From an uncultured bacterium (GTDB lineage: Bacteria > Planctomycetota > UBA8742 > UBA2392): a stretch of DNA of 64,000 nucleotides. Position 1 is the stretch's first letter, and every line of letters starts with the position of its first letter. The DNA lies in contig CALLQI010000017.1 in assembly GCA_938014885.1 (NCBI GenBank), forward strand, positions 214,260 through 278,259. The letters are read 5' to 3'. The position numbers and the translations under genes were made by a program. This document shows, piece by piece, positions 1-6,210 of the stretch. Under the pieces are notes generated by a model that did not search any database, was not told the origin of the DNA, and was given only the letters and a program-made list of their open reading frames with translations.

Positions 1-585
1 GTGCAGCTTGCCGTGCGCTACGAGCAGCTGGATTACCAGGACACCGTGATGTCCATGCTCGGCACCGTGAGGCTGCCCGTAAGCGCCGGCGAATCGATCA
101 CCCTGCAACCCGGCGACAGCTACGAGCTGACCGTGCCGCTGGTAGGCCTGGCCTCACTCGATGCCGACGCGCCGCTGAAGCAGGCCCTGGGCCGGGTCGA
201 AATTGAGGCCGCGCTGCGCGTGTACGGCGCCTACAACGCCGACGGCAGCACGCTGGTGCTGAAGCCGATCACGTTCCCCAAGCGAACGGTGCTCGTGTTC
301 CCAGCGGACTACGACCTGAACACAGCGCAGCAAAAGCCGCTGACCGCCATGCACAAGGCAATCGAAGCAGGCAAGGCACAAGAAGTATTCATGGCCGCCT
401 TCCTGATGGACGACCGCAACCGCCGAGCCGCCGGAGACCTGCTAACAGCCGACGACTTCGCCGCCTGCGCCGTATCGCTGCAACGCGCCCGCCTGAAAGC
501 AATGACAGTCCTCTTCGAAACCGGAGCCACCTGGGACATAAAACGCTGGCGCCAATGGTGGACCGAAAACCGCCTGAGAAACTAG
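1..585 (+). CDS. Hypothetical protein, 5'-truncated by the window edge
   Basis: I do not recognise this protein. The frame is open from base 1, so the true start probably lies upstream and only the last 194 residues are seen. The first ~100 residues look beta-rich, with a proline, LVVP-type hydrophobic alternation and the phrase ITLQPGDSYELTVPL. The last ~60 residues look helical and end in a W-rich segment (WDIKRWRQWWTENR), a type of ending I associate with secreted helical-repeat proteins of this group. No membrane segment is visible in this part. It stops at 583-585, just upstream of the immunity-gene region. Coding is likely from codon bias; function is unknown. Confidence 0.6.
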   Translation: MQLAVRYEQLDYQDTVMSMLGTVRLPVSAGESITLQPGDSYELTVPLVGLASLDADAPLKQALGRVEIEAALRVYGAYNADGSTLVLKPITFPKRTVLVFPADYDLNTAQQKPLTAMHKAIEAGKAQEVFMAAFLMDDRNRRAAGDLLTADDFAACAVSLQRARLKAMTVLFETGATWDIKRWRQWWTENRLRN

Positions 586-599
586 GCGAAATCGGCGGC

Positions 600-629
600 A
601 ATCAGAGCCCGCAGCGTAAGAAGCGGGAC
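600..629 (-). repeat. Left copy of a 30-bp hairpin-containing inverted repeat
   Basis: Read on the minus strand it is GTCCCGC, ten variable bases, then GCGGGCTCTGATT, so it forms its own GCGGG stem. The same element lies at 3109-3138 on the plus strand, 25 of 30 positions matching by eye. The two copies face each other around the immunity-like genes. Weaker similarity (GCTTCG, TGGG) extends upstream of both. Confidence 0.6.
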
Positions 630-736
630 AAACCAAAAAGCCCCACCGAAGCACCAGCAAGACAAGCAAAGGGGCTGAGCAGCATAGCAATGGAGCAACG
701 GGGTCTGGCTCCGAAGCGAAGGTGCCTGAACCGACT

Positions 737-764
737 GCGGCGAGTGATGTGCCAGCGCGCATCG
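737..764 (+). repeat. 28-bp direct repeat, copy 1 (before the SUKH gene)
   Basis: The sequence gcggcgagtgatgtgccagc followed by gcgcatcg recurs at 1345-1372 with two mismatches. A more degenerate copy lies at 783-809 (ggtgatgggccagcccgcat core). The repeats sit either side of the SUKH gene, which suggests cassette-like duplication or exchange. Confidence 0.7.
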
Positions 765-874
765 CACAACCAGACCACGTGGGGGCGGGTGATGGGCCAG
801 CCCGCATTGCTGCAGGCTTCGATTGGTGCAGCCACCTATCAAGTCCAGGTACATTGTGCGGAAGAAAGGGTTCC

Positions 875-1345
875 ATGGAGGTCGCACTCACCCATCCTGC
901 TGCTCCAGCTGACATGCCGAGCATTGAGTCCCTCGCGACTGCCGTGCGGCGACGATTGCCCGCTGACTTCGTTGCCTTTCTCCTTCAACACAACGGCTGC
1001 CGTGTTGAACCCAACATGTTTCCCATTGGAACTGACAATGATTCCGGAGTTACCGAGTTTCTTGGCACCGAAGAGATCTTGGAGTGCCAGAGACGCTTCG
1101 ACGGACGACTGCCTGAAGTCTGCTTACCTGTTGCACACGCAAAGGGCGGCAATCTCGTGTTGTTGGTCGCGCTTGCAGACAGGTGGTCTGTAGCGTTCTG
1201 GGACCATGAGACTGAGGACACCTGGCCGATCCCTGGAACTTTCGATGACTTCTTGGACATGCTCAAGCCGTTTGGTCCCGGCAACGTCAGTCTCAAGCCA
1301 GGGCAGGTCAAGTCGGTTTGGGTAGACCCCGACCTGCTGAGATAG
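875..1345 (+). CDS. SMI1/KNR4 (SUKH) family immunity-like protein
   Basis: A 156-residue cytoplasmic protein. I chose the ATG at 875, which has GAAAGGG four bases upstream; a longer in-frame reading from 722 runs through repeat DNA and looks non-coding. SUKH features are visible: an early LPADFVAFLLQHNGC block, then FPI and FLGTEEI, then a mid-protein LPVAHAKGGNLVLLV block (the family's N-rich turn), and a DHETED stretch near the end. Proteins of this superfamily usually neutralise a cognate nuclease-type polymorphic toxin by direct binding. No toxin gene is present in the window. Local GC is lower than in the core genes. Confidence 0.8.
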   Translation: MEVALTHPAAPADMPSIESLATAVRRRLPADFVAFLLQHNGCRVEPNMFPIGTDNDSGVTEFLGTEEILECQRRFDGRLPEVCLPVAHAKGGNLVLLVALADRWSVAFWDHETEDTWPIPGTFDDFLDMLKPFGPGNVSLKPGQVKSVWVDPDLLR

Positions 1346-1372
1346 CGGCGAATGATGAGCCAGCGCGCATCG
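1345..1372 (+). repeat. 28-bp direct repeat, copy 2 (at the SUKH stop codon)
   Basis: The repeat begins on the last base of the SUKH stop codon and matches 737-764 at 26 of 28 positions. The arrangement repeat-gene-repeat makes the SUKH gene a discrete unit of about 0.6 kb. Confidence 0.7.
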
Positions 1373-1455
1373 TAAAGCCTGTGTTCAGACGGTGCTCAGC
1401 TATCCAGTACCACCAAAACACCAGCAAAGCCTGCCCCCGTTGAGGCCGACTAGCG

Positions 1456-1884
1456 ATGCACATGAAGGACGGAACAAAGCTCAAATCGACCGCATGGTTA
1501 TTCAACGATCCGACTCATGGATCGTGTGGATACGATCCAAGTAAGGAGTATCGCGCCATCGGGTGGCTCGGAAACCGGCCCTTGGTGACTGGTGATGTGC
1601 CAAATGAGGTTGTTCCCGCGCTGATAAAGCTCGCATACTCGGACGCTTGCAGTCGTATGCGCGGTGTTCATTGGTGTGAGTACTGCGGAGCTCAGGAGGT
1701 GAGGGTCACTACTGAAGGGGGCCACGAAATCCGCCTCGGTTCTGCAGAAATCTGGGTCCCTGGCGTCGGCAATGTTGTGTACTTCGCGCCCAACCTCGTC
1801 ATTCAATACATCAGGGATCACGGGTACCAGCCTCCGCAGAAGTTCATCGATGCCGTCATGAAGTATTCGGCAGCGAGCGGATAG
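1456..1884 (+). CDS. Small hypothetical protein of the DUF7919-like type, possible immunity protein
   Basis: 142 residues, cytoplasmic. It has YRAIGWLG early, HWCEYCG in the middle (a possible metal or disulfide site) and a C-terminal pattern VYFAPNLVIQYIRDHGY followed by PPQKFIDAV. From memory this matches a widespread family of small proteins with an HxCxxC core and a Y-P-P ending, recently given a DUF number; I am not certain of that number. The start at 1456 has only a distant GAGG; ATG 1462 is an alternative. GC is visibly lower than the chromosome (30 of 60 bases in 1501-1560, hand-counted, against 43 of 60 in 5581-5640). It lies in tandem with a SUKH gene, so an immunity role is plausible but inferred. 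Confidence 0.65.
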   Translation: MHMKDGTKLKSTAWLFNDPTHGSCGYDPSKEYRAIGWLGNRPLVTGDVPNEVVPALIKLAYSDACSRMRGVHWCEYCGAQEVRVTTEGGHEIRLGSAEIWVPGVGNVVYFAPNLVIQYIRDHGYQPPQKFIDAVMKYSAASG

Positions 1885-1974
1885 GTGAGGAGGGTCCCTC
1901 CCAAGGCAACAAACCGGTCCGGCTGTTCCCACACGAATTCCCGGGGACATGAGTTTGTGGAAGTGCAGATAGCG

Positions 1975-2478
1975 ATGATCCGAAATCCATCCAGTGACCT
2001 TATCAGCAAACTCCGAACCGCATCGTGGTTGCGACATTGTGGGGAGCCCATGATCCTTGAGTTTCCACTTCCCAGGCGCGAAGCGGCAAACTGGGGGCAG
2101 GTCTGTCAGCTAAGTGGCCGCCCGGAATGGGAGCAGGCAGAACTCGAGGCTCGAAACCAACTCACTGAGTACTTGGCCTACCATCACCCTGATGCAGATC
2201 GCCAGTGGAACGACGTCACTGACCGGGCACGTCAGTTTCTTGAATCGGAGTTAACCCCCGCATTCAAGAGGTCACTGCGTTCAGCGCTTGGTGCAACACC
2301 CAAGTCGCTGGTCGACACAATGCAATGGGATGTCTTGGCTGCTCTGATGGAAGACGCGTACGCCGATCTCGACCCGCCGCGATTCTTCACACACCTGCTT
2401 ACGATTTATCTTGCGGGGCACATCCCCTGTGGGTGGGAGGGTGGAAGTTTCCCCGAGGGAACGTTAATCGTCTACTGA
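1975..2478 (+). CDS. Hypothetical protein in the immunity-gene array
   Basis: I do not recognise the family. From ATG 1975 it is 167 residues and mostly helical, with a middle segment rich in charged residues (LEARNQLTEYLAYHHPDADR) and a C-terminal LLTIYLAGHIPCGWEG. There is no signal peptide or clear membrane helix. The frame is open back to 1885, directly after the previous stop, but the first 30 codons read poorly; ATG 1975 begins the sensible protein although its ribosome-binding site is weak. Size, tandem position and lower GC resemble its two upstream neighbours, so it may also be an orphan immunity gene. Confidence 0.5.
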   Translation: MIRNPSSDLISKLRTASWLRHCGEPMILEFPLPRREAANWGQVCQLSGRPEWEQAELEARNQLTEYLAYHHPDADRQWNDVTDRARQFLESELTPAFKRSLRSALGATPKSLVDTMQWDVLAALMEDAYADLDPPRFFTHLLTIYLAGHIPCGWEGGSFPEGTLIVY

Positions 2479-2680
2479 TCCAGCGCCACCGGCCCGGACA
2501 TTGCACGTCAAGCACCTTCGCGATGGGCGCTGGCGCTGTGTGCGCCGCCAAGGACCGCGGCCGTCCCGGCCGCAGCTGCGAACGCCGATCTCTCGATCGA
2601 CCGCCAGCGATCAGGTAGCCCCGACCGTTAGGTCGCGCGCCCACAACCAAAGACGCCCGAATATAAGTCCCGTACCGTAC

Positions 2681-2755
2681 GGCGCGGAGCGCCGGTACAA
2701 GATTAGCCCCCGCCGGTTGAGGCCGCGCGAAGCGTGGCGTCAACGAGGCGGGGGT
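2681..2755 (-). repeat. Hairpin repeat unit A (minus orientation)
   Basis: Read on the minus strand it is a C-run/G-run stem (GGCGGGGG at 2747-2754, CCCCCGCC at 2706-2713), then CTAATCTTGT, then GGCGCTCCGCGCC ending at 2681. The plus-strand unit at 2861-2907 has the same order with CTAATGTTGT. Unit A has a longer loop of about 33 bases containing its own gcgcgaagcg segment. Confidence 0.65.
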
Positions 2756-2860
2756 ACCCGGGCACATCCAGCCCAAGGCGCGGAGCGCAGACAGTTTGAA
2801 CGCACGCAATCGACCGGGCATGTTTCGGCGCTCCGCGCCTTGGACTTGTGATCGAACTAC

Positions 2861-2907
2861 AACCCCCGGCTGCGCCGGGGGCTAATGTTGTGAAGGCGCT
2901 CCGCGCC
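2861..2907 (+). repeat. Hairpin repeat unit B (plus orientation)
   Basis: The order is CCCCCGG-ctgcg-CCGGGGG stem, then CTAATGTTGT, then GGCGCTCCGCGCC at 2895-2907. It is the same composite element as 2681-2755 in the opposite orientation. I recall similar 'ctgcgcc...ggctaatgttgt' words scattered in planctomycete-like genomes, but I could not search for them. Confidence 0.65.
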
Positions 2908-3108
2908 GGACTGCTTGTCGCCTTAGGAGACCGCTCGACTCCCCTGCAAAGCGGTGCTTTGCGGCGGGTACGCTCGCTTTGCGAACTGCTTCGCGCTCCA
3001 AACCAGCACGCCTGTCTTTGGCGCTTTGGCGGTACCCGTTGTTGCTGTTCACCTCAGAAGCAGTTGCAGTTCTTCGTGGCGCTTCGTGGGCAAACGCAGT
3101 TCGCTTTG

Positions 3109-3138
3109 GTCCCGCCGATTGCGCAGCGGGCTCTGATT
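3109..3138 (+). repeat. Right copy of the 30-bp hairpin-containing inverted repeat
   Basis: GTCCCGC, ten bases, GCGGGCTCTGATT, partner of 600-629 on the other strand. It is followed by TTTT, so this copy could also act as a terminator-like hairpin. It sits 61 bp before the MarR start. Confidence 0.55.
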
Positions 3139-3198
3139 TTCGGTTAGGCGCTAAAGTTTCGTGGGCCTTTGGTCGATGAGTGGGATACGGAGAATCAT

Positions 3199-3684
3199 AT
3201 GGCGCTTCCTCGTACTCTTAAACTTGACGCTGACTCGAAGTCGCGGCTTGGTACGCAACTGATTCGGCTTTCGCATCGGTACGAGCGCGCCCTGGCGGAA
3301 CGCCTTTCTCGCTGGGGTCTGGCCCCCACCCATTATGAGCTGCTGAAGCTGCTGTATGCCGCGCCGGATTACTCGGCCACGCACAGCGCCATTGCCCGCG
3401 CCATGGGCGTTACGCTGCCCAGCGTGACGTTGGCCGTGCGCAAGCTTGGCGGGCTGAAGCTGATCGGCGGGCAACGCGGCACGGACCGCCGTCAGCGGGT
3501 GGTCAGCCTTAGCGTCAAAGGGGCCGAGTTCCTGGCACAACTGTTTGACGCGCACGAAGGGTTCACCGTCGAATTGTTCGACGCGCTGAACGACCATGGT
3601 GCGGCCGCATTGGAGAAAAACATCCAACGCTTACTTGCGCGCCTGAGCGCCATGGAAGATCTCGTCGACACTTTGGCCGCTTAG
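3199..3684 (+). CDS. MarR-family transcriptional regulator
   Basis: A 161-residue winged-helix regulator, normal for the family. Helices around residues 30-60 (THYELLKLLYAAP) lead into the helix-turn-helix (IARAMGVTLPSVTLAVRKL), followed by the wing with the DRRQRVVSLSVKG phrase typical of MarR proteins. A C-terminal helix would form the dimer interface. The ATG at 3199 has GGAG six bases upstream (3189-3192); a TTG at 3169 in frame is less likely. It converges on the carbamoyltransferase gene with a 9-bp gap, so its targets cannot be read from an obvious divergent partner. The ligand is unknown. Confidence 0.9.
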   Translation: MALPRTLKLDADSKSRLGTQLIRLSHRYERALAERLSRWGLAPTHYELLKLLYAAPDYSATHSAIARAMGVTLPSVTLAVRKLGGLKLIGGQRGTDRRQRVVSLSVKGAEFLAQLFDAHEGFTVELFDALNDHGAAALEKNIQRLLARLSAMEDLVDTLAA

Positions 3685-3693
3685 CAATCTCGG

Positions 3694-5460
3694 CTACATG
3701 CCGCCGAAGAACGCGCGGCGCGCGAGCTCGTTGTGCTTGGGCGCCGTGGCCTCAGGATCGGCGCGGCGCAGTACGATGAACGGGCCGGCGATCACGCCAT
3801 CAAGCCCCTGCGAACGCCAGCTTTCGCGCGCGTCGTGCAGATTGCGCACCAGTTGCCCGCGCCGGTTCAGCCAGGGCGCGCACAGTAGCGGCGAACGGCC
3901 GGCCGCGCGCCGGAACTCGTGGATCAGCGAAGCCGTAGCCGGGTCTGCGGCCGCATTGGTCACCTGCACCGGCAGCGGCGAAGTCGGCTGGATGCGCCCC
4001 ACAAAGGCCTGCGGGCGGCGCGGCTTGAACCAGTACTCGCCCAGGATGCCGGCGGGCAGCTTCTCGGCGCCGAGGAAGTCGCGTTGCAACTCGGAGTCCA
4101 GCACCAGCGCCGGTACTTCGTGCCAGAACACGTCCGGCCTCACAAGTTGGGCCGCCGCCGCTCGAAGTTCGGGCAGGTCAGCGCGGCCGAGCAACGAGCG
4201 GTTGCCGAGGCCAAGGCGCGAGATGTCAACGCGGCCCGCAATGCGCCCCAGCAGTGCGCCGCCGGCGATCAGTTCGGCCGCGCGGACTTCGGGGTTTTCG
4301 GGCCGGTCTACCCATACGCCGCCGCGTGCCTCTTCGCTGCGGGCGAACTCGGCGCAGTCGGCTTCGTCGGCCGATGCGCCAAGCCAGGGCTGGCCTAGCG
4401 GCAGGATATGTTCGACGCCGTAGCGCTCGGCCAGCGCCATCAGCGCGGCCCCCACCGCGTTGCCGGCGTCGGTCGGCACCGGGCTGATGGAGAGTTGCTT
4501 TGCCCGGGTGCGTTCCGAGAAGGCGGGGAAGAGGCTGCGAAGGCCAAAGACGCCGCCGGTAAGCACAACGGAGTCGCAGGCGGTCTTGAGCGCGCAACGA
4601 TCAATCCATTGCCCCAGGAACTCGTCCAGGAACTGGCGGGTGGCGGCGGCAATCTGGTCGAAGCGGCGGCGGCGCAGGTGCGTGCGAAGGAACTCGACGC
4701 AGTCGTAGGTTTCGGGCAGGTTGCCCGCGCGCCGCCAGTTCAGCGGCAGCAACGGGTCGAACTCGAAGAGGATCGAGAGGCGCTTGACGGCCTTGGCAAG
4801 TTGCGGGCCGCGGGCGTGTGCACCCAGCTCCATCAGCAGGGCTTCGTCGCGTTCAGGCACCATGCCCAGCAGGTAGGTGATGGCTTCAAGGAAGCTGCCC
4901 AGGCTGTTGTCTTCGCTGACGGTGGCGACGCGATCAAGACGCCCGCCGCGGCTCACGTGCACGCTGGCGGCCAGGCCGTCGCCGCTGCCTTCGCACACCA
5001 GCACCAGCAGGCGGCCGTCCGTGGAGTGCACGCTGGCAGCGGCCAGCGCGGCCTGCGCCAGGTGGTGGTCAATGAATGTGCTGCGGTCGGCGCGCAGGCC
5101 CAGTTTCTCAAGCGGGCGGAGCCGGTCACGGCGGCTGGGCTTGCGGCTGGAAAACGGCACGGCCGTGCGCAGCAGCTTCTTGGCCGATGCCCGGAACGTG
5201 CCGCTTTCGGCGAACTGCTTCAGCATGTCGCGTCGGGTTCTAGGCTCAGGCAGGTGCTGGCCGGCGAAGGCCACGACGTCCACTTTCTCGGGACGTACGC
5301 CTTCGACGGCAAGCAGGTGCTCGGTGGCGTTGACGGGAAAGCCGGTGATCTCGAAGGGTTCCTCGACGAAGTCGGCCTCAAAGGCAACGCGCTCGACGGC
5401 GCCGTCGCGAATCAGCGCCACGCTGGGGTCCTTGCCGTCATGGATACCGAGGACGATCAT
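3694..5460 (-). CDS. Diverged carbamoyltransferase (NodU/CmcH/TobZ family)
   Basis: 588 residues, the family's usual length. The N-terminal Kae1-like half starts MIVLGIHDGKDPSVAL (family: HDSSAAL) and carries DHHLAQA at 131-137, where family members have HHLAHA; the third metal-binding His is Gln136. Later come CEGSGDG, SLGSFLEAITYLLGM and TGGVFG, matching the ATPase-like core. The C-terminal domain keeps GLGNRSLLG (family GPRALGNRSILA) but lacks the usual KxRExFRPFAP block. Family members transfer a carbamoyl group to antibiotics or nodulation factors. The altered residues make catalysis uncertain. ATG 5460 gives the family-like start; GTG 5469 is possible. It is divergent from pdxJ, 35 bp away. 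Confidence 0.82.
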   Translation of the reverse strand: MIVLGIHDGKDPSVALIRDGAVERVAFEADFVEEPFEITGFPVNATEHLLAVEGVRPEKVDVVAFAGQHLPEPRTRRDMLKQFAESGTFRASAKKLLRTAVPFSSRKPSRRDRLRPLEKLGLRADRSTFIDHHLAQAALAAASVHSTDGRLLVLVCEGSGDGLAASVHVSRGGRLDRVATVSEDNSLGSFLEAITYLLGMVPERDEALLMELGAHARGPQLAKAVKRLSILFEFDPLLPLNWRRAGNLPETYDCVEFLRTHLRRRRFDQIAAATRQFLDEFLGQWIDRCALKTACDSVVLTGGVFGLRSLFPAFSERTRAKQLSISPVPTDAGNAVGAALMALAERYGVEHILPLGQPWLGASADEADCAEFARSEEARGGVWVDRPENPEVRAAELIAGGALLGRIAGRVDISRLGLGNRSLLGRADLPELRAAAAQLVRPDVFWHEVPALVLDSELQRDFLGAEKLPAGILGEYWFKPRRPQAFVGRIQPTSPLPVQVTNAAADPATASLIHEFRRAAGRSPLLCAPWLNRRGQLVRNLHDARESWRSQGLDGVIAGPFIVLRRADPEATAPKHNELARRAFFGGM

Positions 5461-5495
5461 CGAAACCACAGTATACTCAGTCGCAAGGAGAGGTC

Positions 5496-6209
5496 ATGAC
5501 ACAGCTTGGCGTGAATGTTGACCACGTGGCCACGGTGCGCAACGCACGCGGTGGAACAAGTCCTGACCCCGTCACCGCCGCCCTGATCGCGGAGCTAGCC
5601 GGTGCGGACGGCATCGTGTGCCACCTGCGCGAAGACCGCCGCCACATCCGCGAGCGCGACGTGCGTCTGCTGCTGGAATCGGTGCAGACGTCGGTGCAGC
5701 TTGAGATGGCCCCGGCCGAAGAAATTGTGCGGCTTGCACTGTCGTGGGGGCCGGCCGAGATCCTGATCGTCCCGGAGCGGCGCGCCGAAGTGACCACCGA
5801 GCGCGGCTTTGACTGCATTGCCAACGCCGCCCGCCTGCGCGACGTGGCTGAACATTTCATCGCAGCAAAGATTGGCGTCAGCGTGTTTGTGGATGCGGAC
5901 CCGGCCCAAGTAGCGGCCGCGCGAGAGGCCGGCGCCGACACCGTAGAGCTGCACACCGGCCCCTACGCGCACGCCCACACTGCCGCCGAGTGCGAGGATG
6001 AACTTGCGCGCCTTGAAGCAGCGGCGCGCGAGGCCACAGCCATCGGCATCAAGGTGCATGCCGGCCACGGGCTCGACTACCAAAACGTGCGGCAACTACT
6101 TGCGCGCGTGCCGGTTGAGCGCGTGAACATCGGGCATTCGATCGTGAGCCGCGCGGTATTCAGCGGGTTTGAATCTGCGGTGCGTGAAATGAAGCGGCTG
6201 GTGAGTTGA
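5496..6209 (+). CDS. pdxJ: Pyridoxine 5'-phosphate synthase PdxJ
   Basis: This enzyme condenses 3-amino-2-oxopropyl phosphate with 1-deoxyxylulose 5-phosphate to pyridoxine 5'-phosphate, the last ring-closing step of DXP-dependent vitamin B6 synthesis. At 237 residues it is full length. The N-terminal LGVNVDHVATVRNARGG block, HLREDRRHI, ELHTGPYA and the C-terminal NIGHSIVSRAV are all characteristic of the TIM-barrel family. The start has a strong AAGGAGAGG ribosome-binding site ending three bases before the ATG. It is followed tail to tail by the unknown gene at 6211. It is divergent from the carbamoyltransferase gene. Confidence 0.97.
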   Translation: MTQLGVNVDHVATVRNARGGTSPDPVTAALIAELAGADGIVCHLREDRRHIRERDVRLLLESVQTSVQLEMAPAEEIVRLALSWGPAEILIVPERRAEVTTERGFDCIANAARLRDVAEHFIAAKIGVSVFVDADPAQVAAAREAGADTVELHTGPYAHAHTAAECEDELARLEAAAREATAIGIKVHAGHGLDYQNVRQLLARVPVERVNIGHSIVSRAVFSGFESAVREMKRLVS

Positions 6210-6210
6210 T

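Larger units (their letters stand above)
2479..3198. other. 720-bp non-coding region with hairpin repeats
   Basis: No convincing gene is present in any frame. The region holds four copies of the 12-13-bp word GGCGCTCCGCGCC, two per strand. It also holds a composite repeat in two opposed copies (2681-2755 and 2861-2907), a 16-bp perfect inverted repeat (2773-2788 with 2828-2843), a GCAAAGC-GGT-GCTTTGC hairpin (2946-2962) and the right copy of the 30-bp inverted repeat (3109-3138). It separates the immunity genes from the MarR gene. Confidence 0.75.

Noticed and set aside
2501..3147. Two short plus-strand frames in the hairpin region
   Set aside because: They are built from inverted repeats, with no ribosome-binding site or plausible protein composition.
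2620..3150. Integron attC sites (GTTAGGT at 2626, GTTAGGC at 3144) next to immunity cassettes
   Set aside because: No matching RYYYAAC partner lies within 150 bp, the spacing and imperfect palindrome are missing, and no integrase is present.
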